From contig BLXT01000368.1 of NCBI GenBank assembly GCA_019648995.1, positions 507,468-530,153 on the forward strand: 22,686 bases of DNA, given 5' to 3'. Both the position numbers and the translations under genes were made by a program. Below, in pieces: positions 10,149 through 18,949 of this stretch (positions are counted from its first letter, which is position 1; each line of letters opens with the position of its first letter). Under the pieces are notes generated by a model that saw only the letters and a program-made list of their open reading frames with translations, was not told the origin of the DNA and did no database searches. Origin of the DNA: Plakobranchus ocellatus (Eukaryota; Mollusca; Gastropoda; Plakobranchidae).

Positions 10149-11878
10149 GAGATAAAAAAAGAGCCTAAGAAATGGATAATCAAAGAAATACTCGATTTAA
10201 TGAAAGAAAGGCGCATATTAAAAAATGGAGAAGCCAAATACAAAGACCTAGACAGAAACATCAAAATAAAATCCAACGCAGCGAAAGAAAAATGGATCAA
10301 TCAACAATGTCAGGAATAGAGCAAAAGCTAAATATAGACATCAAATTCATGCATGCTAAAATTAAGGATGTCAGTGATAAAAAAAATCAAATGCAGTAGC
10401 CCTGGCTGCATCAAATCAAAAGATGGAACAATGTTAATGGAAGAGAAGGAAATACTAAACAGATGATCAGAATATGTTGAGGATCTTTTTAAAGATGATA
10501 GGTGCAAAAAACCTCAAGTAAAAAAAAACAAAAAAAAAACCATAGAAATCGCAACTATCCTTAAAGAAGAGGCAGAGGCAGCAATAAAGAAAATGAAAAA
10601 TGGAAAAGCCACAAGACCAGATAATATACCAGTAGAAATAATTAAAGCATTCGATAAATTACGAATAAATCTGACAACAAAACTTCATAAAATTTATACG
10701 ACAGTGGTACAATTCCAGAAGATCTTTGTAAATCTGTTTTTGTAGTATTGCCTAAAACACCAGGAGCAACAGAGTGTGAACTTCATAGAACAATCAGTTT
10801 AATGAGCCATTTTACAAAAAATCCTGTTACGCGTTTTGATGCATAGAATGCGCAAGAGTCTAAGACCAGAAATATCTCCAAAACAGTTTGGCTTTATGCC
10901 TGATAAAGGGACTAGAAATGCAATATTCACTTTGTCAATGCTTATGGACAGGTGTATAGAAATGCAAAAAGATCTCCGCCTCTGTTTTATTGATTATTCT
11001 AAAGGGCTTTTGATAAAGTAAGACGTGTTGAGCTGTTTTGTATGCTAGAAAAAATAGACATCTGTGGGAAAGATCTGAGAGTAATTAGAAATTTATACTG
11101 GGATCAGACTGCATCTGTAAGAATTGAAGGAGAACATAATGATTTCAAACCCATCAAAAGAGGTGTGAGGCAGGGATGTGTAATGTCTCCTGATCTTTTT
11201 AACGTATGTAGTGAAATAATCTTAATGGTATTTCAGGCTTTAAAAAATGGAGAGAATCTAAATAATCTCAGGTATGCAGATAGCAGAATCTGGCAAACAA
11301 CTCCATAAACCTCTAGATACTGTAGTTTTAGAGAGCGAAAAAAATGAGCCTGTCTTTGAATGTGAAGAAAAAGGAATGTATACGTTCATCTCAAAGAAAT
11401 CCTCTAATCCCAAGTACAATCTCGTTAGCAAAGGCGAAAAAATAAAACAAGTTACAAAATTCAAATATTTAGGTCACCTGATAACATCAGGTGGCAGATG
11501 CACAAGTGAAATAAGTAAAAGAATAGCCATGGCCAAAGATACATTCCAAAAAATGAAACCAATACTGGCAAATAGAAACATAACTATGACAACCAAAATA
11601 AGGGTAATCAAAACACATGTATGGTCAGTACTTTTGTATAGTAGTAAGTGTTGGACAATAAACAAAGAAATAGAGAGAAAACTAGAAGCAGTGGAGATGT
11701 GGTTTATCAGAAGAATGATGAGGATATCAAGGACAGAAAAAAAAGGCAAATGAAGTGGTTCTAAAAGAGGCTAATCTTGAGCGATCATTAATTAGAACCA
11801 TAAAACAGAGGCAACTACAGTTTTTCGGCCATATTTGCTGACATAAGGATTTAGAACACTTAGTAGCTACTCCAAACT

Positions 11879-13010
11879 AAATTTTCAAAATTGAATTTGG
11901 GCATTTTTGATCATTTAGTTGGATAGATATTTCGATTCTAAGAATTTTGATACCCAATTTTTTTTCTATCTCCATTTTTAAGGAAGTTATGGCAATTTTA
12001 AATTTCTGAAAAACGCGCGCATTACGCAATTGCTCATAAAGCCATTTTGCTCCTGCTGTAATTAAAAAAATTTCAAACACACATCCACCATTTTTCATAT
12101 ACACAGAGTAAATATTAATGACAGCAAGCTCAATTTTTGCAGATCAATCGCAAGTATATTTATTGAGATATATATATGCTTCTAACATGACAAAAATCAA
12201 AATTTCAACGTTTTGCCTAGGGAGACAAAAAAACGTGTTTTAGTTAAATTAAAAAAAATTCTAAAAAATCATACAACAAACCAATATCCATATTTTATAT
12301 ATCAAATTGAAGGAAATTTGAAGCTCTTTCACACAAGGTCCAAAAATATACAATGCACAGGGTCAAATATGCATAAGGAAGTCTTCAAAATTGCATAAAA
12401 TAAAAAACAAACAATTTTAACAATTTTTAAAAATTTATATAAAAAAGTGAAATGATCTTACATGATTCAAATTAATATTTATATATCATATAAAGATAAT
12501 AACAGCAGTATTAGGCAAAATATTACTCCAGATACCAAGACAAATATCAATACCAGCACTTTCAAACTATACTAAATTATTTAACAAATTAATAAATAAA
12601 AAAGTTTTAAAAACTGTCGAGAATATTTCGACATCTTTATGGGTACTTGACGCATTATCCAAATTGTAAAAAAATGCATACTTCAACAGAAAATGTCAAA
12701 CTCAAAGCATAAAGCAATAAAAAGAAAGAAAACATCCATAAAAACAATGATCCGGTCTATCAACCTTTTTAACTATGTATACAAATTGTGCTTTTGTTGT
12801 ATCACTTTATCAAGAAACGGTAGGCTAGTATTACTACTTTTAAGTAGTAAATTTTAAACTTAAAGCTCATAAAGGACAGTTTGCAAAAGTTTCTCATGCA
12901 ACACTAATGGTGGACTGGACTTGCAGTAAAATTCTTCAATCAATCAATCATGCCCATGAAGTTTCTCATAACATACAAATTTACTTACCTTCAATAAGTG
13001 AATAAAGAAA
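11879..13010. other. AT-rich spacer between the LINE end and the minus-strand pseudogene
   Basis: No gene is recognised. The LINE coding similarity stops near 11878, before its expected C-terminus and TGA tail. A 75-codon minus-strand frame (11877-12104) and a 61-codon plus-strand frame (12213-12398) are Lys/Ile-rich without motifs. They look like chance frames in AT-rich DNA. This stretch may be the 3' non-coding part of the minus-strand transposon that follows. Confidence 0.5.
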
Positions 13011-14700
13011 TTAAATGTCTTCTAATTCACAACAAAGTCTTTTAAATGCTGGCCCTTCCTTAAACAGATCTCTTAAAGAGCTGACCATTTCATCTAATGA
13101 ACCTAGTTTGAGATTTTTATGACCAACCACAAATTTGTGAAATCTAATTTCAGCTTTTATGCATTCTGTCACCTCTTTTTTTGATCTTTTTTTACGTTCT
13201 AGACTTTTTAATAAAATATCAAGCTTATCTTGAGAGTTCAAAGGACCACCATGATTTTTAACACTTTCAGTCAGTTTTGCTCTTCTTCCAACATCATTAA
13301 TTTCTTTTGCAATCTTCTGCTCTTGATTTTCAATAAATTTTTCTTTCTTTGCATTTTTCATATTCACTTCTAGTTCTTTATTTTTTTTTCTCAACACTGG
13401 AGCTCTTTTTCGGGCAACTTTTAGCAACTGAGAAATCTGGCTTTGGCTTTTTTTTACCCAGAAACTTTGTTGTTTTATTTCTTTTAATGCAATGAACAGC
13501 AGAGCGGTTGTGTAATGTTGCATTTCGTCATATCAAAATCAAAATCGCCAAATGCACTTTCACCAATCAAATTGGTGAGAGGACAATGACGCAGCTGTTC
13601 TTGTGCATGAGTGGACATATTGGTGAAATATACATCATTCATAAAGTCAACCAATTGTCTTCTTGTGACAATAAGGACTTCCTTGCATAAACATTTGCAA
13701 ATAGTGTTTAAAAAGGCAAGATCACATTTACTGGCAAAGTCATGAACTGCATCAAACATAACAGACTGAATAGACATTTGTTCATCAAATATAGAGTAAC
13801 ATTCACGGTTTAACAATTGCTCAGGGTTGCTACACCATCTATCTATTCAAAGCAAATTCCATCATTTTCACATACACATGAAAATCTGTATATTTCACTG
13901 AGCTGTTTACTAGCTTCCAGAAAGGCCCTGTCACTTTCAAAAAGAAAAAAGCTAGGCAACATACAATGGACATAAGTGAGCTGTCTTGCACATCAAGAGA
14001 AAAGATTCAGTTTTTAAATTTGGTGCATTAAGGATGCCTGAGGGGAAAAAAATCTTAATTTTGTAAAAATGGTAAATAATAGCAGCCGCTGCTTCAAAAT
14101 GACAATTAAACCGATTGCCTTTAAAAGATGGAATAGAAGATTTATCACAAAATGAAACCCAGTCCATACGACAAACATTTTTTTTATCACCATTTGGACC
14201 TAAAACATCACATGTTGTCCTCAAAATGCGAAAAGTGGCAGTCTCTTTAGAATCTGCAAACTGAGAAAATTTTCTTTCTTTATCCCTTCCCATAGAACCA
14301 TTCTCTTTCACAAACTCACACTCAATAGCACTCACAGCTTTTTCACAAGCAGAAACAACACCTAACAAATAGTGTGCATTACAATGAAGAAAATGTCCCT
14401 GTACTTCTTCCCCAAGCTCACTTTTCACATGGTTTTCAAATAATGTTCCATAACATTTCATGGCTGAAGCTCGGTCAGTCATGAGACTAGTAATTTTAGA
14501 CAAAACAGTTTTCATGAGTTCATGGGTGTCAATAAAAACAAAATCGGAATAACTAACAGTTGTTGAAGGACATTTAAAGATAAATCTAATAAACTGTTAG
14601 CATTTTCAGATGCAATTGGCACATAGCCCAAATAAAAGGTTGCTCCATTACTAAGAGATAATTGATGGCCCAAATTTTTTTTATGGTCTCTACTAGTCAA
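13011..14700 (-). pseudogene. Transposase-like protein, minus strand, frame-broken (unclassified animal family)
   Basis: Read right to left, the pieces form one protein in order: LTSRDHKKNLGHQLSLSNG and GYVPIASENANSLLDLSLNV (14700-14550), then MKTVLSKITSLMTDRASAMK, GHFLHCNAHYLLGVVSACEK, ILRTTCDVLGPNGDKKNVC, FKGNRFNCHFEAAAAIIYHF (14515-13980), then LKVTGPFWKLVNSSVKYTDF (about 13935-13850), then IVTRRQLVDFMND and LTNLIGESAFGDFDFDM (13816-13520), and a Lys-rich, probably coiled C-terminus with NHGGPL (13523-13014). I know this pattern (TDRA, CNAH, NLxGExxFGDxDF) from many uncharacterised, apparently transposon-derived animal proteins. TDRA and GE would fit RNase H-fold catalytic positions, but that is inference. 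At least four breaks (near 14555, 13975, 13835, 13520) and in-frame stops make it non-functional. Confidence 0.72.
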
Positions 14701-15494
14701 TTCGGTTAAGGGAAACTCTTGCTTAATAAAGACAACTCCTTATGGCAGCCGCTGGGTTTTGTTTTCCTTCTATTTCTTTCTAACTTTCTTATAGATAAAG
14801 TCAACTAATTTTGACGGTCCCTGGAGGTAAGACTCCACTGTAAGTTAACTGACAATGAAAGCGGCGAAGAAAAAGAGGAAGATGGAGAAGGAAGACAAGG
14901 AGGTGGACGAAGATGGAGAAATGGCGAAGACTAGAAGGGACGTTTGAGAATTAAAGGACAATAGTTTTTTGACGTGAGATTAATATATATGCTATGCTGT
15001 AAAGTTAGAATTCTTGTTTACTTCAAATGAAGAACTAGCATTTTTTTCTAACTATATATCACCCCCCGGGAACAATACAGTCGTAAGTCCAAAATTTTCA
15101 ATTTTGACAAATTTATACAGTATCTCTGATCGGCAGAGCAAGGCGCATCACGTAGTGCATATCTTAAAAGACTCACTCCAATGATAAAAATTTATTGATA
15201 GAAGTTTTAAGTCGTATGTTTCAAGAATTGATATAATCTTGTGAAAAATAGTTGGAATTTAAGAAAAGCCAAACGTGTTCCTTTCGGGTGAACTGTTCCG
15301 GATGGAGGAATACAGCCGTATGTCCACATACGACTTTAGACTTATGAAAATTTTGACATGCAGCTGGTAGCTGGGGTTGTAATTTCAGATACAATTCTTG
15401 TCCGTCCGAGAAGTACAAAAACAAAGAAAAATAATTAATGATCCTAAAGTCTTGCAACCGGACTTAAAACCGAAATCTCTATCGTCTATTTCGG
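14701..15494. other. Non-coding region with purine run and repeated AGTCGTATGT-type sites
   Basis: No gene is recognised. A purine-rich stretch lies at about 14856-14945. Related words occur at 15079-15090 (agtcgtaagtcc), 15210-15219 (agtcgtatgt) and 15314-15335, where agccgtatgt and its near reverse complement acatacgact form a hairpin with a two-base loop. A 78-codon minus-strand frame (15221-15457) has no recognisable domain. This could be the 5' non-coding part of the minus-strand transposon, but I cannot show its end. Confidence 0.45.
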
Positions 15495-15640
15495 AACGTC
15501 GACGGCACAGTCGCTAGCGAATCCGCCCCGAGATATGCAGGGATTCTTATATCGCAGGTTCGACCCCCGCCACCGGCGCCCTGGCCTGATGGAGGGCCGG
15601 AAGCCTGAGATCACCTTGTTGTGAACTGGCTATACACAAA
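15495..15640 (+). mobile_element. tRNA-derived SINE-like segment
   Basis: A GC-richer island carries RNA polymerase III promoter boxes in tRNA order. A box A-like tagcgaatccg lies at 15515-15525 and a near-perfect box B ggttcgacccc at 15557-15567, 42 bases apart. The box B region sits in a T-arm-like stem (gcagg / cccgc, one mismatch). The acceptor stem does not close well, so a working tRNA is unlikely. Short GC inverted words (ggcc-tgatgga-gggcc) follow at about 15583-15600. The right end is uncertain: a LINE-type 3' tail lies about 230 bases further on, and the two might belong together. Confidence 0.55.
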
Positions 15641-15871
15641 AACCCATAGTTTATTTCAATTTACTTATAATTTGCAAGTGTGAACAACGTTTTAACAAAA
15701 CTAGCCAAGTGAGAAAATTCCTTCAAATATTTTATTCGTTTCAATTTTGAAAAAGTTACCTTCATCGTTTATTTTCCGTGGTGAATTTTTAAAAGCGCAG
15801 CAAACGACCTTCCTTTTCCTTCAGTTTTGGCTTGCGCTGTGTATAAATTGAAATAAAGGTAAGTTATCTAA

Positions 15872-15992
15872 ATGGACTGGCCACATGGCCTGGACCAGGA
15901 AGTGTCAGATATACCGGCCGCCGTCAAAGATAGGGATTTGTGGAGGGACATGATCGCCAACGCTTACAAGCAAGGCACTTGATGATGATGAT
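15872..15992 (+). mobile_element. LINE 3' terminal fragment with (TGA)n tail
   Basis: An open 36-codon frame ends KDRDLWRDMIANAYKQGT and a stop, followed at once by TGATGATGATGAT (15980-15992). It matches the end of the fragment at 9253-9487 (KDRKKWRTMIANAVKQGT plus TGA repeats). It is therefore the 3' end of a related RTE-like LINE, truncated on its 5' side. No clear target-site duplication was found. Confidence 0.8.
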
Positions 15993-16010
15993 ATCTAAAG
16001 TTAATCTTTG

Positions 16011-16033
16011 TTTTTTTTTTTTTTTTTTTTTTT
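16011..16033. repeat. Poly-T tract (T23)
   Basis: A run of 23 T, 18 bases after the LINE tail. It could mark the end of a minus-strand poly(A) retroelement or be simple slippage. Nothing coding adjoins it. Confidence 0.85.
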
Positions 16034-17320
16034 AAATTTGCTTATTTAGGGATATGGTACAACTCAATTATTTAAGAAACGAATCTAAAATCTAGGTATA
16101 TATATTACTTTATCTAGATCTAGAGCAAATCTAGATCTAAATCTTGAGAATATTGAAAGGACGTGATAAAGGCGTTACATACATGCGTATTTAAAGTCAA
16201 AAGATAATTCAATTTGAGTTTTCCGATAATGCCTATGTTTGTGTGATATTATATTAATTGGTGGATATAAGGAGGCGCGTAGGGCCTTTTGTTCAACCTA
16301 GTATGTGGAACATGGGTGAAAATAAATCATTACTCTGTATTTGTATTGACGTTTAAAGGAGTTGGAAAACAACATGGGCTGTTTAATGAAGTAGAATTTA
16401 TATTAAAAAATTAAACTCCGCTATAAATTGTGCATTATTAAAGAAATGCGACTAAAGACATTTTATTACATATTTATCTAAAGACTTCCTCATTCAAATC
16501 TATCCAGAATTATCTAGATTTATGTCTAGCATATCTTGAGACTTAAACCCTCATGTTATTCAAATCTAAATACTTATCCAGTATACCCCCTAACAATTTA
16601 CCTTAAATCTTTCTCAGAATGTAACTTTACTGTGTAGTGTTCTCTTAATTGAACACTCTTGTCTTGCTGTTCTAAAAATCTTACTCCAGTCACTACACAA
16701 CCATATCTGCTATTTTTTCCTTCATAATGCCTGAGCGTTTCTACTTAGTAGATCATGTCGAATAAGGAAAAAAAAAAGAAGCAATTATGATTTTCAAAAC
16801 TTTACAACACTGTGACAAAATTGATGCATTCAGAGTAAATAAAGACTCTCCTCCACTATTTGTTCTCAGTCTAGACTTTCCTGAGAAAGTGAGAGTGCTT
16901 TACAGCAAGCAGACAGAACTGAGGCAATATCGCGACTTACAAAAAGGTGGGATAAAAATGATTATGGATTTTTATAAAACCTTTCAGATAGGTTTCCTCC
17001 ATTATTAATGAAACACTAATATTATTTCATTTAAAATTTCTTTTTTTCATTTTAAATGCATGTACATGTAGTCTTAACTGCATTTTAGCGAGACAACTAT
17101 CATGCAATGCATAATAATCTTTAAAAGTATACATTCCCAGTAGCTAAATATTTATCAATCATACTAAATAAATGCACTGAAGGGTAAGCTATATCTTCAA
17201 TAGTTCATACATGCTTTACAATACATTGGATGTTCGATATTATGTTTTTATCATTTGCCACAATGGTTGCTTATAAGATTCAATATGTTTTAGGCAAAAT
17301 CAGAATCGTCGTCTTTGTGT
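16034..17320. other. AT-rich region with TCTAGA-type palindromes
   Basis: TCTAGATCTAGA (16113-16124) and atctagatctaa (16129-16140) are followed by scattered tctaga words to about 16535. No RNA gene is seen. One open frame worth noting, 16787-17008, is listed separately. Confidence 0.5.
16787..17008 (+). CDS. Open frame of unknown nature, possible exon
   Basis: A 73-codon frame contains FRVNKDSPPLFVLSLDFPEK and VRVLYSKQTELRQYRDLQKG. Its composition is protein-like and less AT-driven than the chance frames nearby. I do not recognise a family and see no convincing splice signals. It could be an upstream exon of the protease unit at 17884, since it is on the same strand about 0.9 kb upstream, or a transposon remnant, or chance. 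Confidence 0.22.
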   Translation: MIFKTLQHCDKIDAFRVNKDSPPLFVLSLDFPEKVRVLYSKQTELRQYRDLQKGGIKMIMDFYKTFQIGFLHY

Positions 17321-17323
17321 TGT

Positions 17324-17358
17324 CCCCCCCNNCCCCCCCTTTCCCCCCTCCTTTTCAA
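17324..17358. other. Poly-C tract with two undetermined bases
   Basis: C7, NN (17331-17332), C7, then T3 and C-rich runs. The two N show that the read or assembly could not resolve this homopolymer. Its true length is unknown. Confidence 0.95.
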
Positions 17359-17699
17359 TGTAACAAAATAATCTGCTGTTGATTTATTTTGTATTACTTT
17401 GACAAAAGTGAAGAATCCAAAATAATAAACTGAGCGTTCTCTGCTCTCTTTTTTTTTTAGCAAGGCTCACTTGAGATACAAAACGTTTCCTCACAAGTAA
17501 AGCAGAAGTGGACGTGGCAATACCGGTACATTAAAGAAGGTGACTATGCATTGAGGTGTAAGTGACTATGTTCTCAGCTGCGATATTTACTCTTTATTGC
17601 AATTGGCGAAACATTTTGGGTTTGTGAGCAATTTTATTTTGGCTTGTAATATTTGTTGCATTGTAGATTGTATGTATTTGAAATGAATGCACGACATCT

Positions 17700-17850
17700 C
17701 TTCATAATCATTATTATCATTATTATTTTCATCATCATCTATGTACATGTATTTGTCATGCTCCTCACGATCACCAGCTTCATCATTATTGTCGATATCG
17801 GCAGCATTGTGATTATGAGCACTACCAACAGTACCATAACGACTATTTAT
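17700..17850. repeat. ATT/ATC trinucleotide-rich stretch
   Basis: Irregular repeats of att and atc produce a run of Ile in an apparently open frame. It precedes a pyrimidine-rich acceptor-like sequence at 17865-17883, so I read it as intronic or intergenic rather than coding. Confidence 0.7.
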
Positions 17851-17883
17851 GAATCCCTTTTATTCATTTATTTAGTTTCACAG

Positions 17884-18778
17884 GACTTGTGTTTGATGGC
17901 TTTACACGTTCAGGGGAGATACCACCAAGGAGACGTCAGATATAAAGGTCAAGGGAGACAATGCACTGCCATGGCCATGGTTACTCTCGCCTTCCAGAAG
18001 ATAAAGTCCATCGCAGACTGGGGCACTAAGGACATGGATCTTATCATGAATCATGAGGATAAACTTTATGTAGAATCGTCAATGCTTCATGATTTTGTGT
18101 TTCCTCTGCCGAGTGAGATTAGACAACCTGTGTTAATTGCTGGTTACAAAGTGGATATAGAAGCTCAACACTCCTGCAGTGGTTTGCTGACTCTTGAAGT
18201 AAAGCTGCTAAAAGCTCTGAATTATGTCAGTGATAATTGTTTTTTTTTGACTTTTGGCTATGTGCTCTCATCATATGCAATTAGTATCATTAAAGAAAAG
18301 TCTGCAGTATATGTGTTTGACTCTCACAGCAGATGGTTTTTCATGTGTGATAAAACATTCCAGCGTGTATGACGTGCAAATCCTCCTTGAGAACTTGGTA
18401 CAGCCTATTGGGTTGTCAAGAGACTGTCTGTTTGATGTTGTCAATGTTTCCACGTATTCTGCGTATGAAAGTGTTGAAGCACGTGAAGAAGACATGCTGC
18501 TAACTCAACATCTTATAACCGAACAGCTTTCTACAGCTACAGGCGATGAGGACTCTGATTTTGAAGTGCCATTGGCTCATATAAAAAACAGAATCAGGAA
18601 CAAGGAAGTTGATGAGTTCATAGAAACTCTTGCAGAGATTAGGTGCTTAAATGTTAGCTCTAATTCTGACAATGCCATGGTCTCTAAACCTGAAGACATT
18701 CAAACAGAGATATTAACAATCATTGACAGCCATAAATCGTTCATTGTCTTACCCAGTTCGGAGGACACTCACGGATAA
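17884..18778 (+). pseudogene. C76-like (herpesvirus-tegument-type) deubiquitinase domain, transposon-associated, frameshifted
   Basis: The domain begins after a tttcacag acceptor-like site. It reads YHQGDVRYKGQGRQCTAMAM, then ADWGTKDMDLIMNHEDKLY, FPLPSEIRQPVLIAG, and AVYVFDSHSR. The candidate catalytic Cys codon is 17962-17964, with a Gln 12 residues before it (HQGD). The Asp-x-His pair DSH (codons from 18319 and 18325) lies about 120 residues later. Gln, Cys and Asp-x-His in this order and spacing are the active-site layout of C76 tegument-type ubiquitin proteases. Related domains occur in transposon-encoded invertebrate proteins. Straight after DSHS the frame shifts: the next family-like text, LTADGFSCVIKHSSVYDV, starts in another frame at 18323 and runs to TAA at 18776. 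A small deletion there is the likely cause. An acidic linker fills 18450-18778. OTU-type protease is the main alternative. Confidence 0.68.
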
Positions 18779-18949
18779 TTTGAAGGAAAATATGAGGTTC
18801 ACTCCTATGATGATGCAGTTGAATTGTAAAATCGCTACTCTAGTTTTGATTGTGAGAAAAGGCAGTGCCCAGAGAACAATGATTTTGCAAAAGGGGGCAT
18901 TTGCATAATAACTTCAAATACATCTATTGGTAATTTATTTGCTCTTAGC

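Larger units (their letters stand above)
8938..11878 (+). pseudogene. RTE-like LINE (non-LTR retrotransposon), endonuclease and reverse transcriptase, defective
   Basis: In order, the plus strand shows: an APE-type endonuclease start (IATWNVCTLH, stop, KGKLENVIKEM), LGLAEVRWTG, ERGDGILFD, then IIQVYAPT, where a second element interrupts the frame. After that come MGAFNAKVG, CQINDFTITNTW, RNKIDHILI and SDHIPVI. A long linker leads to reverse-transcriptase motifs: KKMKNGKATRPDNIPVEI, PKQFGFMPDKGT, FIDYSK then a shifted AFDKVR, KRGVRQGCVMSPDLFN and NLRYAD. The thumb/C-terminal part reads FKYLGHLITSGGRC, WSVLLYSSKCWT, EAVEMWFIRRMMRIS and RQLQFFGHI, ending near 11878. GVRQGC and the related copies with (TGA)n tails suggest the RTE side of the LINEs. 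It is dead: several stops and frameshifts, GAFN instead of GDFN, and YAD without the second Asp. It would have made the enzyme that nicks target DNA and copies its own RNA. Confidence 0.9.

Noticed and set aside
11879-15120. Possible terminal inverted repeats of the minus-strand element (tcaaaattgaa near 11884 and its reverse complement near 15102)
   Set aside because: The match is short, AT-only and needs gaps. Such words are expected by chance here, and no target-site duplication was found.
15501-15578. A functional tRNA gene
   Set aside because: Box A and box B are present, but the acceptor stem does not pair and no convincing anticodon arm forms. A tRNA-derived SINE explains it better.
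17461-17557. Candidate exon with a T-rich acceptor and a gtaagt donor, encoding SSQVKQKWTWQYRYIKEGDY
   Set aside because: Its one long open frame cannot be joined to the protease frame at 17884: both possible donors (17556 and 17558) give a stop codon just after the junction. It may belong to another transcript or be chance.
17653-17883. In-frame N-terminal extension of the protease frame with an Ile run
   Set aside because: It is translated ATT/ATC repeat directly before an acceptor-like site, with no family similarity. Treated as intronic.
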